Assembly (NCBI GenBank): GCA_017744735.1
Contig: JAGIAR010000005.1
Location: 1 to 64,000, forward strand
DNA from: Novosphingobium sp.
Lineage (GTDB): Bacteria; Pseudomonadota; Alphaproteobacteria; Sphingomonadales; Sphingomonadaceae
Length of the DNA: 64,000 nucleotides
Direction: 5' to 3'
The position numbers were made by a program, and so were the translations under genes. Of this stretch, positions 42,695-50,958 are shown one piece after another. Numbering within the stretch: the first letter of the stretch is position 1; each line of letters starts with the position of its first letter. The notes under the pieces are model-generated. The model had not been told where the DNA came from. It saw nothing but the letters and a program-made list of their open reading frames with translations, and made no database searches.

Positions 42695-43870
42695 TCAGCT
42701 CAAGCGGTCGCGGAAGTCCTCGTAGCCGAACTTGCGGACCAGCTCGAGCGAATCGGATTCCGAATCCCACAGCCAGATCGACGGCAGCGGCACGCCGTTG
42801 AAGGTGGTGGTCTTGACCATCGAGTAATGCGCCTGGTCGAGGAAGGCGAAACGTTCGCCCGGACGCAGTTCGACCGGCAGGCGATAGTCGCCGATCACGT
42901 CGCCCGCGAGGCACGAGGGACCGCCGAGACGGACCGGATCGCCCTCCCCCTGCTCCTCGCCCAGCATCGCCGGGCGATAGGGCGCCTCGATCACGTCGGG
43001 CATGTGGCAGGTCGCCGAAACGTCGGTGATCGCAAGGTCCATCCCATTCCAGTGCGAATCGAGGATCGTGCCGACCAGGATGCCGGCGTCGAGCGCCACC
43101 GCCTCGCCCGGCTCGAGATAAAGCTCGGCCCCGGTGTCCTCCTTCACGTCGCGCAGGAACTCGACCAGTTCCTCGCGCTGGTAGTCGGCGCGGGTGATGT
43201 GGTGCCCGCCGCCGAAGTTCAGCCATTTGAACTGGCCGAAATAGGGTTCGAGATGATCGAACAGCACGTCCCAGGTGCGCTTGAACGGCTCGAGGTCCTG
43301 CTCGCACAAAGTGTGCATATGGATGCCGTCGACCAGTTCCATGTGCTCTTCGGTCAGTTGGTCGATCGGAAAGCCGAGCCGCGAATGCGGCGCGCAAGGG
43401 TCATAGCGCGGCACCTCGCCCTCGGCATGGAGCGGATTGACCCGCAGGCCGATGTCGAAATGGTCGCCGCGCGCGCGGGCGGCCGCGATGATCGCCGAAC
43501 AGCGCTCGATCTGCATCGGAGAATTGAAGATCACATGGTCCGACAGGCGGCAGATTTCCTCGAGATCCTCGGGCTTGTAGGCCGCGCAATAGGTCGCGAT
43601 CTCGCCGTCGTAATGCTCGGCCGCCAGCCGCGCTTCCCACAGGCCCGAGGTGCACACGCCGTCGAGATATTCGCCGATCACCGGCGCGACCGACCACATG
43701 CTGAACGCCTTGAGCGCGGCCAGCACCTTGATCTCCGCCGCGTCGCGGACATCGGCGAGGATCTGCAAATTCGACCGCAATTTCGCGAGATCGACCACGA
43801 AGGCGGGGCTGTCCACGCGGTGGAGGTCGAAATGGGCGAAGGCGCCCGGATCGCCGGCTCTGGTTTCCAT
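42695..43870 (-). CDS. nspC: Carboxynorspermidine decarboxylase
   Basis: NspC removes the carboxyl group of carboxynorspermidine or carboxyspermidine to give norspermidine or spermidine. The 391 residues carry the PLP lysine at residue 54 in LAALKAFSMWS, HMHTLCEQ, and NFGGGHHITRADY for phosphate binding. EPGEAVALDAGILVGT and GGPSCLAGDVIGDY contain the catalytic cysteine. The LKAFSMW and GGPSCLAGD motifs separate NspC from ornithine and diaminopimelate decarboxylases. An AAGGAAAG site precedes the ATG. It is one member of a four-gene minus-strand block with the dehydrogenase upstream and the putrescine-forming decarboxylase downstream. Spermidine is the likely product. Confidence 0.94.
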   Translation of the reverse strand: METRAGDPGAFAHFDLHRVDSPAFVVDLAKLRSNLQILADVRDAAEIKVLAALKAFSMWSVAPVIGEYLDGVCTSGLWEARLAAEHYDGEIATYCAAYKPEDLEEICRLSDHVIFNSPMQIERCSAIIAAARARGDHFDIGLRVNPLHAEGEVPRYDPCAPHSRLGFPIDQLTEEHMELVDGIHMHTLCEQDLEPFKRTWDVLFDHLEPYFGQFKWLNFGGGHHITRADYQREELVEFLRDVKEDTGAELYLEPGEAVALDAGILVGTILDSHWNGMDLAITDVSATCHMPDVIEAPYRPAMLGEEQGEGDPVRLGGPSCLAGDVIGDYRLPVELRPGERFAFLDQAHYSMVKTTTFNGVPLPSIWLWDSESDSLELVRKFGYEDFRDRLS

Positions 43871-43881
43871 CAGTCTTTCCT

Positions 43882-44232
43882 TCAGCCCAGCGGGGCCTTG
43901 AACACGAACAATGCGCCAAGCGCGATCAGGCCGAAGCCGACGAGCTGGCTGACGCCCGGGCGCTGGTCGAACAGCAGCCATGCGACCGCGAGGAAGCCGA
44001 GCAGCGACATGCATTCCTGGATCGTCTTGAGCTCGGCGAGCGAATAGGTCTTCGCCCCGATCCGGTTGGCCGGGACCGCGAGCGAATATTCGAACAAGGC
44101 GATGCCCCAGCTGACGAGGATCGCCAGCCACAGCGCCTTGGCGGGGAACTTGAGATGCCCGTACCAGGCGAGGTTCATCACCAGGTTCGAACCGGCAAGC
44201 AGGCCGATCGGGGCGAAGAGGTTCCAGTTCAT
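43882..44232 (-). CDS. DUF486 small multidrug-resistance-like membrane protein
   Basis: The 116-residue product has four hydrophobic helices at about residues 5-22, 32-50, 72-88 and 95-113, with motifs NLAWYGHLKFP, ALFEYSLAVPANRIG and KTIQECMSLLGF, typical of DUF486 (DMT superfamily). Family members have no settled function. It sits in the polyamine block, 11 bases upstream of nspC and after the repeat region that follows the dehydrogenase, so a link to polyamine movement is possible but not shown. The start has GGAAAG nearby. The region just before the ATG contains the GTAACTTGTGTAAC motif, a variant of the motif upstream of lepB and acpP. Confidence 0.86.
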   Translation of the reverse strand: MNWNLFAPIGLLAGSNLVMNLAWYGHLKFPAKALWLAILVSWGIALFEYSLAVPANRIGAKTYSLAELKTIQECMSLLGFLAVAWLLFDQRPGVSQLVGFGLIALGALFVFKAPLG

Positions 44233-44249
44233 CGGTGTATTCTTTCCGG

Positions 44250-44263
44250 GTTACACAAGTTAC
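44250..44263 (-). promoter_or_regulatory. GTAACTTGTGTAAC motif upstream of the DUF486 gene
   Basis: This 14-base near-palindrome, 18 bases from the ATG, matches the lepB and acpP motif GTCACATGTGTCA(A/C) at 11 of 14 positions, in the same orientation to the gene. Being so close to the start, it could block translation or transcription if bound. Confidence 0.4.
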
Positions 44264-44410
44264 ACCCTGTCACCCTGGAAAAGGGCCTGAGAACCGCAGA
44301 ATTCCGGGCTTCCTTCAAGATGACACTCCTGCGAACCAAAACGACGCGGGTGAGGCGCAGCGCGACCGAACTTGCGGTTATCCTGCCCTGCCGACGGGCG
44401 TGTAGGAAAG
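44264..44410 (-). repeat. Segment similar to the DNA upstream of acpP
   Basis: On the minus strand this runs from CTTTCCTACACGCCC through GCGCTGCGC to CAGGGTGACAGGGTGTAAC. The acpP upstream DNA at 58909-59050 has the same order: CTTTCCTACAGGCC, GCGCTGCGC, GGTTTTCCTCTTCAGGACAGTGTAAC. The intervening bases are diverged. I see no protein-coding gene in it. Confidence 0.4.
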
Positions 44411-44421
44411 TAGATTCTGAC

Positions 44422-44572
44422 GCTCCTCTCCCCTGACGGGGAGAGGATAGCGCAGCTTGCCGCGCGAGCGGCTAGCGGAGCTTGGAGAGGGGGAGCAAGG
44501 CCCCCCTCTCCACTGCGGCCAGGCCTTGCAGGCCAAGCCTTCGTATCCTCTCCCCCTCCGAGGGAGAGGATA
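44422..44572. repeat. Cluster of palindromic CTCTCCCC-type repeats
   Basis: The gap between the DUF486 and dehydrogenase genes contains several nested hairpins. CTCTCCCC-TGAC-GGGGAGAG is at 44426-44445. GGAGAGGGGGAGC near 44483-44496 can pair back to the start of the cluster. TATCCTCTCCC with GGGAGAGGATA encloses a seven-base loop at 44544-44572. The element type (CCTCTCCC...GGGAGAGG with a GCTTGGAGAGG tail) is one that I recall as a frequent intergenic repeat in sphingomonads. The last hairpin follows the dehydrogenase stop and may act as its terminator. Confidence 0.75.
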
Positions 44573-44574
44573 GA

Positions 44575-45786
<1,212 letters not shown>

Positions 45787-45860
45787 ACCCAATCTCCTTT
45801 GCGGGCCATTTTGCGCCAATCCGCTTTGCGGCCGCGAAGATGCGCATATAGATCGCCCGC

Positions 45861-46823
45861 ATGACAGCACAACACCGCACACCCACCCGCGAGGGGGTCG
45901 TCGAGGCCGCCGCACGGATCGCCGCGATCCTGCCGCCCACTCCGCTGCTGCCGGTGGAGATCGGCGGAACCGCGTGCTGGATCAAGGCCGAGAGCCTGCA
46001 GCCGGTCGGCGCGTTCAAGATCCGCGGCGGGTGGAACCGGCTGAGCACGCTCACGCCCGAGCAGGCGGCCGGCGGGGTGATCGGGGTGTCGAGCGGCAAC
46101 CATGCGCAGGGCGTCGCCTGGGCGGCCGCGCGCCTGGGGATCGCCGCGACCATCGTGATGCCGAACGACGCGCCGGCGGTGAAGCTGGCCAATGTGAAGG
46201 CGCTTGGTGCGGGCGTGGTGCTTTACGACCGGCCCGGCGGCGAAGACCGCGACGCGATCGCGCGCAAGCTGTGCGAAGACCGTGGCGCCACGCTGGTCCA
46301 TGCCTATGGCGATCCGTGGATCATCGAAGGCCAGGGCAGCGCCGGGATCGAGATCGCGCAGCAGCTGGGCCGCGAGCCGGGCCGGATCGTCGCGCCCTGC
46401 GGCGGCGGCGGGCTGACCGCCGGTCTCGCCCTCGCCTGCCCGTCTGCCGCAATCGTGCCGGTCGAGCCCGAAGGCTGGGACGATGTGCGCCGCAGCCTCG
46501 CGGCCGGAGAAATCCTCCCGGTCGGCCCCAACCCGCCCGCGACCGCCTGCGACGCGCTGCAGACCCCGGCGACCTGGCCGATCAATTTCGCGGTGCTGAA
46601 GGAACGGTGCAGCCCCGGGCTGGCAGTGAGCGAGCGCGAGGTGCGCGACGCGCAGCGGTTCGCCTTCGCGCGCTTGCGGCTGGTGGTGGAGCCGGGCGGC
46701 GCGGTGGCGCTGGCGGCGGCGCTGGCGGGAAAGGTGGCGCTGGATGCGGACACGGTGATCGTCGCTTCGGGCGGCAACGTCGATCCGGCGCAGTTTGCGG
46801 GGGTGATAGCGAGCGACACCTAA
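45861..46823 (+). CDS. Threonine/serine dehydratase-like PLP enzyme (fold type II)
   Basis: The 320-residue enzyme eliminates water and ammonia from hydroxy amino acids, for example threonine to 2-oxobutanoate. The PLP lysine is residue 53 in PVGAFKIRGGWNRL. SSGNHAQGVAWAA contacts the substrate carboxylate, and PCGGGGLTAGLALA binds the PLP phosphate. There is no C-terminal ACT regulatory domain, so it is of the catabolic or threo-3-hydroxyaspartate ammonia-lyase type and not the isoleucine-sensitive IlvA. The gene is divergent from the polyamine dehydrogenase, with 74 bases between start codons, and is followed by tandem MAPEG genes 112 bases later. The exact substrate is undetermined. Confidence 0.87.
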   Translation: MTAQHRTPTREGVVEAAARIAAILPPTPLLPVEIGGTACWIKAESLQPVGAFKIRGGWNRLSTLTPEQAAGGVIGVSSGNHAQGVAWAAARLGIAATIVMPNDAPAVKLANVKALGAGVVLYDRPGGEDRDAIARKLCEDRGATLVHAYGDPWIIEGQGSAGIEIAQQLGREPGRIVAPCGGGGLTAGLALACPSAAIVPVEPEGWDDVRRSLAAGEILPVGPNPPATACDALQTPATWPINFAVLKERCSPGLAVSEREVRDAQRFAFARLRLVVEPGGAVALAAALAGKVALDADTVIVASGGNVDPAQFAGVIASDT

Positions 46824-46935
46824 CGCTCCCACAATCCCCGGGTAAGATGAGCGCGTCCTCTTGCCGACCCGTCCCATTTGACAACCCACCCTCCCCACGC
46901 GCAGTCTCCGCTGCAAGGAAACAGGGGAGGAAACC

Positions 46936-47367
46936 ATGCAGGCCCAGATGCTCGCACCCGCCGCCGTGCTGGTGGCGTGGACGCTGATCGTGATGTTCTG
47001 GATGATGGCGACGCGGCTTCCCGCGCTGGCGAAGAGCGGGATCGACCTCAAGCAGGCCAAGCCCGGCGGACGCGGGCAGGATCTCGAAGGCGTGCTGCCC
47101 GACGCGATCAACTGGAAAGCCCACAATTACATGCACCTGCTGGAACAGCCGACGCTGTTCTATGCGCTTTCGGCGATCATCGCGCTGCTCGGCGCCGGCG
47201 GCACGGACGTGCTGATCGCGTGGATCTACGTGGCGCTGCGGATCGTCCATTCCATCTGGCAGGCGACCGTCAACCGGATCCCGGTGCGGCTGCTGCTGTT
47301 CGGCCTGTCGACGCTGTGCCTGATCGCGCTGGCGGTGCGGGCGATCGAGCTGACCGTTTTCGCGTGA
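46936..47367 (+). CDS. MAPEG family membrane protein, first of two
   Basis: The 143-residue product has four membrane helices, at about residues 7-28, 58-82, 90-110 and 118-140. MAPEG motifs are visible: an N-terminal PAAVLVAWTLIVMFWMM and NYMHLLEQPTLFYALS. The basic ERxNxxN-like signature of eukaryotic members is replaced by NWKAHNYMHLLEQPTLFY, the version common in bacterial MAPEG proteins. WIYVALRIVHSIWQATVNRIPVR follows. Family members are often glutathione-dependent transferases or peroxidases, but many bacterial copies are uncharacterised. The next gene, 13 bases on, is a clear paralogue, and the two are probably co-translated. Confidence 0.88.
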   Translation: MQAQMLAPAAVLVAWTLIVMFWMMATRLPALAKSGIDLKQAKPGGRGQDLEGVLPDAINWKAHNYMHLLEQPTLFYALSAIIALLGAGGTDVLIAWIYVALRIVHSIWQATVNRIPVRLLLFGLSTLCLIALAVRAIELTVFA

Positions 47368-47380
47368 GGGGAGAGAGACC

Positions 47381-47812
47381 ATGACGGGCATGGGAATTCT
47401 GCAGCCGGTCGTCGCGCTGGCGGCGTGGACGATGGTGATGTGGCTGTGGATGTATGCCACCCGCATCCCCGCGCTGAGCAAGGCCGGGGTCGATCCCGAC
47501 CGGCTGGCCAACGATCCGGAGGTGACGCTGGACCGGGTGCTGCCGCCGGCGGTGCAGTGGAAGGCGCACAACTACAACCACCTGCACGAAGCGCCGACGG
47601 TGTTCTACGCGATCGCGATCCTGCTCGCGATCGTCGGCCAGGGCGACGGGCTCAACGCCTGGCTCGGCTGGGCCTATGTCGCGCTGCGCGTGATCCACTC
47701 GCTGGTGCAGGCGACCGTGAACCGGGTCGTGCTGCGCTTCTCGATCTTCGTCCTCTCCAGCCTCGTGCTGATCGCGCTGATCCTGCACGCCGGGATGGCG
47801 GTGTTTGGTTGA
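47381..47812 (+). CDS. MAPEG family membrane protein, second of two
   Basis: This 143-residue protein has the same length and topology as its upstream neighbour. The shared landmarks are MYATRIPALSKAGVD, QWKAHNYNHLHEAPTVFYAIA and WAYVALRVIHSLVQATVNRVVLRF. The pair clearly arose by tandem duplication, and the motif around NHLHEAPTVFYA is the more canonical of the two. The two subunits could form mixed trimers, as MAPEG proteins are trimeric. The start lies in GAGAGACC, which supplies the ribosome site. The convergent vapC gene ends 27 bases after the stop. A role in glutathione-linked detoxification is inferred from family membership only. Confidence 0.88.
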   Translation: MTGMGILQPVVALAAWTMVMWLWMYATRIPALSKAGVDPDRLANDPEVTLDRVLPPAVQWKAHNYNHLHEAPTVFYAIAILLAIVGQGDGLNAWLGWAYVALRVIHSLVQATVNRVVLRFSIFVLSSLVLIALILHAGMAVFG

Positions 47813-47838
47813 CGCACGCCCATCGCCCGGCAAGGGGC

Positions 47839-48228
47839 TCAGGCCGGCACCAGCCCGAGGTGTTCCACGAACGGATCGAAATCGCGGTCGCTGTATAGCA
47901 GCGGCAAATGCTCCTCAATGCACCGGGTGGCGATCAGCGTGTCGATCGTCTTGCGCACCGTGATGCCTTTGGCGCGCAACTCGCGAAAATTGCGCGCCGC
48001 CTGCACGGCGATCTCGCGGCCACCGATATCGACCTGTTCGAGCGTGCCGAGCAGGTCGAGCGCCTGCGCAAAATCCCGCTCGTCGGTGAAGCCCTGCAAG
48101 ACCTCGGTGAGCATCAGGTCGCCGATCGCCACCAGTTCGGCGCCAAGCAACCCGTCGAGCCGTTCGGCTTGCGATGTGTCCGCGCCGCGAAAGTAGTCGA
48201 TCCAGACGCTGCTATCGACGAGAATCAA
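47839..48228 (-). CDS. vapC: VapC-type PIN domain ribonuclease toxin
   Basis: VapC toxins cleave tRNA or rRNA when freed from their antitoxin. The 129 residues form one PIN domain: MILVDSSVWIDYFRG with Asp5, LMLTEVLQGF with a conserved glutamate, IDTLIATRCIEEHLPLLYSDRDF with the C-terminal acidic residues, and a closing LVPA. All expected catalytic acids are visible. The start ATG overlaps the antitoxin stop by four bases, as usual for vapBC pairs. The pair lies between MAPEG genes and trxB and looks like a small accessory islet. Cellular targets cannot be predicted. Confidence 0.92.
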   Translation of the reverse strand: MILVDSSVWIDYFRGADTSQAERLDGLLGAELVAIGDLMLTEVLQGFTDERDFAQALDLLGTLEQVDIGGREIAVQAARNFRELRAKGITVRKTIDTLIATRCIEEHLPLLYSDRDFDPFVEHLGLVPA

Positions 48229-48419
48229 GAATCCCGCCGCATCGCGTCAAGATCGCCCTGCCATTCAAGCTTGCCGCGCACATCCCGCAGACGCCGCTGG
48301 CGGGAAAGCCGAAGCAGGGTTTTGAGGCCGAGTTCGACCACCTCGCGCTTGGTCTGCGAGCCGCTGGCCTGCATCGCTTCGGCCATCAGCCGGTCATCGA
48401 TCACGATATTTGTGCGCAT
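48225..48419 (-). CDS. vapB: VapB-type antitoxin
   Basis: This is the 64-residue partner of the PIN toxin. It starts MRTNIVIDDRLMAEAMQAS, a ribbon-helix-helix DNA-binding domain, and continues TKREVVELGLKTLLRLSRQ. The C-terminal GKLEWQGDLDAMRRD is the toxin-binding tail typical of VapB of the DUF2191 class. I chose the ATG at MRTNIVI; a longer start 11 codons upstream would run through the operator palindrome and lacks homology. The ribosome site is weak, since the start is embedded in the operator. Antitoxin and toxin genes overlap by four bases and are autoregulated in all studied cases of this family. Confidence 0.9.
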   Translation of the reverse strand: MRTNIVIDDRLMAEAMQASGSQTKREVVELGLKTLLRLSRQRRLRDVRGKLEWQGDLDAMRRDS

Positions 48420-48455
48420 ATGTGTATTCCCGGGAGGAAATATACACATGTGCGC
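48414..48455. promoter_or_regulatory. Palindromic operator of vapBC overlapping the vapB start
   Basis: The arms GCGCATATGTGTAT (48414-48427) and ATACACATGTGCGC (48442-48455) are inverted copies that match at 13 of 14 positions. A CCCGGG core lies at 48429-48434, close to the centre. It covers the vapB start codon and upstream bases, as expected for binding by the VapB ribbon-helix-helix or the VapBC complex. Confidence 0.8.
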
Positions 48456-48470
48456 GGGAACGGACAACGC

Positions 48471-49454
48471 TCAATAGGCCGCCACGCTCGGCAGTTCCTT
48501 GCCCGCCTCGAATTCGCGGTGGGCGAGGAAGCGCTCGGCGTCGAGCGCGGCCATGCAGCCGGTGCCGGCCGCGGTCACCGCCTGGCGGTAGATGTGGTCC
48601 ATCACGTCGCCGCAGGCGAACACGCCGGGGATCGAAGTTCTCGGCGTGCCCGGCTCGACCAGCAGATAGCCGTTCTCGTCCATCGGCAGCTTGCCCTTGA
48701 ACAGCTCGGTCGCGGGCTTGTGGCCGATCGCGACGAAGGCCCCGTCGGCGATGAAATCGCTGACCGCGCCGGTCACCGTGTCCTTCAGTTCGAGCGAGGC
48801 GAGCCCCTGCCCCGCAGGATCGCCGAGGAAGCGGGTCACCTGCTTGTTCCACAGCACCTTGATCTTCGGGTTGGCGAACAGCCGATCCTGGAGAATCTTT
48901 TCCGAGCGCAATTCGTCGCGGCGATGGATCAGCGTGACGTCGTCCGAATGGTTGGTGAGGTAGAGCGCCTCCTCGACCGCGGTGTTGCCGCCGCCGATCA
49001 CTGCGACCTTCTTGCCGCGGAAGAAGAACCCGTCGCAGGTCGCGCAGGCGGAAACGCCCTTGCCGCCCAGTTCCTGCTCGCCCAGCACGCCGAGCCACTT
49101 GGCCTGCGCGCCGGTGGCGATCACGACCACGTCGCCGACATAGGTGTCGCCGCTGTCGCCGGTCGCGGTGAAGGGCGAGCCGCTGGCGAGATCGATGTCG
49201 ACGATCGTGTCCCAGATCACCCGCGTTCCGACATGCTCGGCCTGCGCCTGCATCTGCTCCATCAGCCACGGGCCCTGGATCACGTCGCGGAAGCCGGGAT
49301 AGTTCTCGACGTCGGTGGTGATGGTCAACTGCCCGCCCGGCTGGAGCCCCTGCACCACGATCGGCTGCATCCCGGCGCGCGCGCCATAGATCGCGGCCGA
49401 GAGGCCGGCAGGGCCGGAGCCGATGATGAGCATGCGGGTGGTGTGGGTGGTCAT
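48471..49454 (-). CDS. trxB: Thioredoxin-disulfide reductase
   Basis: TrxB passes electrons from NADPH to thioredoxin. The 327 residues carry FAD-binding GSGPAGLSAAIYGARAG, the redox motif CATC (Cys137 and Cys140), GGGNTAVEEALYL for NADPH, HRRDELR, and GVFACGDVMDHIYRQAVTAAGTGCMAALD near the C-terminus. This is the low-molecular-weight bacterial type. The start at MTTHTTRML agrees with the family. The window also encodes glutathione reductase, so both disulfide-reducing systems are represented. VapBC lies downstream and the trehalose genes upstream, both on the same strand, with about 100 bases to otsA. Confidence 0.96.
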   Translation of the reverse strand: MTTHTTRMLIIGSGPAGLSAAIYGARAGMQPIVVQGLQPGGQLTITTDVENYPGFRDVIQGPWLMEQMQAQAEHVGTRVIWDTIVDIDLASGSPFTATGDSGDTYVGDVVVIATGAQAKWLGVLGEQELGGKGVSACATCDGFFFRGKKVAVIGGGNTAVEEALYLTNHSDDVTLIHRRDELRSEKILQDRLFANPKIKVLWNKQVTRFLGDPAGQGLASLELKDTVTGAVSDFIADGAFVAIGHKPATELFKGKLPMDENGYLLVEPGTPRTSIPGVFACGDVMDHIYRQAVTAAGTGCMAALDAERFLAHREFEAGKELPSVAAY

Positions 49455-49557
49455 TCGCTGAAATCCGTCAGAAAGCCTGTTCGCTGGCGATGTAGGGATA
49501 ACCGCCGGGCGCGACAATCGCAGCAAAAACTTGGGTTGGGGAAAGCTGGACTGAAGC

Positions 49558-50958
49558 TCAGGCCGGGATTGCGTTGAGGTCTTTCAGGAAGCGGTTCATC
49601 CAGCGCTGGACGGTCTCGCCCTTGACCCCGCGGTGAAGCTTCTTCCAGCGCTTCTTGCGTTCTTCCAGCGGCATGTCGAGCGCGATCCGGATCGCGTGGC
49701 TGATGTCGTCGGCGCTGTAGGGATTGACCAGCACCGCATCGGTCAGCTGGAACGCCGCCCCGGCGAAGCGCGACAGGATCAGCACGCCGGGATCCTCGGG
49801 ATCCTGCGCGGCCACATATTCCTTGGCCACCAGGTTCATCCCGTCGCGCAGCGGCGTCACGAGCGCGATCTTGGATGCGCGGTAGAAGCCGAACAGCTCG
49901 GCCGCGCTATGGCCCTTGTTGACGTAGCGGATCGGCACCAGGTCCACTTCGGAGCGTGCGCCGTTGATCTGGCCGCATTTCTGCTCGAGCAGCTCGCGAA
50001 TGTCCTTGTACGAGCGGACCTCCTCGCGGCTGGGCGGCGCGATCTGGATGAACACCAGTTCCTCCACCCGTTCGGGATAATTGTCGAAGAACCGGCTGAT
50101 CCCGTCGATCCGCTCGGGCAGGCCCTTCGAATAGTCGAGCCGGTCGACCCCGATCATCGCCTTGCGCCCGCGGGTGCTGCCGGTAAGCCGGCGCTCTGCG
50201 TGCCGGGCTTCCTTGCTCTCGCCGAGCTTCATGAAGTGTTCGTAGTCGATCCCGATCGGATAGGAACGGGCGATCACGGTGCGGTCGCCCAGCGTGATCT
50301 CGCCGCTGCCCGGATCGATCTTCGCCCCCAGCTCCTTGCGGCAATAATAGCGGAAGCTTTCGAGCCATTCGTCGCACTGGAACCCGATCAGGTCGTATTC
50401 GAGCATCGCCTTCACCAGCCGCTCGTGGAACGGCAGCGCGGTGATCAGATTGGTCGGCGGCCAGGGAATGTGAAGGAAGAAGCCGATCCGGTTCCTGAGC
50501 CCCGCCTGGCGAAGGCGCTCGCCGAGCGGGATCAGGTGATAATCGTGCACCCAGACCACATCGTCGGGCGCGATCAGCGGGGCGACGGAATCGGCGAAGC
50601 GATCGTTGACCCGCTCATAGCCCATCCCGGTCTCGCGCTCGAAGCGGGTCAGGTCGATCCGGTAGTGGAACAGCGGCCAGAGCGTCGAATTGGCATAGCC
50701 GTTGTAGTATTCCTCGACGTCCTGCGGCTCGAGGTCGATCGTCGCGATCGTCGCGCCGTCGGATTCATGGGTGGTGATGTCGCCGGTGAATTCCTCCACT
50801 TCCTGGCCCGACCAGCCGAACCAGATGCCCTTGCGCTTCTTGAGCGCCGCGCCCAGCGCGCTGGCGAGCCCGCCCTGCGCTCCCGCCGCACCACGCGCCT
50901 TGGGGATCGCCACCCGGTTGGAGATGACGACAAGACGGCCTAGCGAATTGTATTCCAC
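49558..50958 (-). CDS. otsA: Trehalose-6-phosphate synthase
   Basis: OtsA joins UDP-glucose and glucose 6-phosphate into trehalose 6-phosphate. The 466-residue GT20 enzyme has RLVVISNRVA at the N-terminus, GGLASAL, VWVHDYHLIPLG, GFFLHIPWPP, GVDRLDYSKGL, IAPPSREEV, and GMNLVAKEYVAAQ. A GTG giving MEYNSLGRLVVISN is the only start close to the conserved N-terminus; it lies 19 bases inside the end of the GH15 gene, so the two are translationally coupled. Longer in-frame readings run through the GH15 gene and are not real. The C-terminus ends without an OtsB fusion. Confidence 0.94.
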   Translation of the reverse strand: MEYNSLGRLVVISNRVAIPKARGAAGAQGGLASALGAALKKRKGIWFGWSGQEVEEFTGDITTHESDGATIATIDLEPQDVEEYYNGYANSTLWPLFHYRIDLTRFERETGMGYERVNDRFADSVAPLIAPDDVVWVHDYHLIPLGERLRQAGLRNRIGFFLHIPWPPTNLITALPFHERLVKAMLEYDLIGFQCDEWLESFRYYCRKELGAKIDPGSGEITLGDRTVIARSYPIGIDYEHFMKLGESKEARHAERRLTGSTRGRKAMIGVDRLDYSKGLPERIDGISRFFDNYPERVEELVFIQIAPPSREEVRSYKDIRELLEQKCGQINGARSEVDLVPIRYVNKGHSAAELFGFYRASKIALVTPLRDGMNLVAKEYVAAQDPEDPGVLILSRFAGAAFQLTDAVLVNPYSADDISHAIRIALDMPLEERKKRWKKLHRGVKGETVQRWMNRFLKDLNAIPA

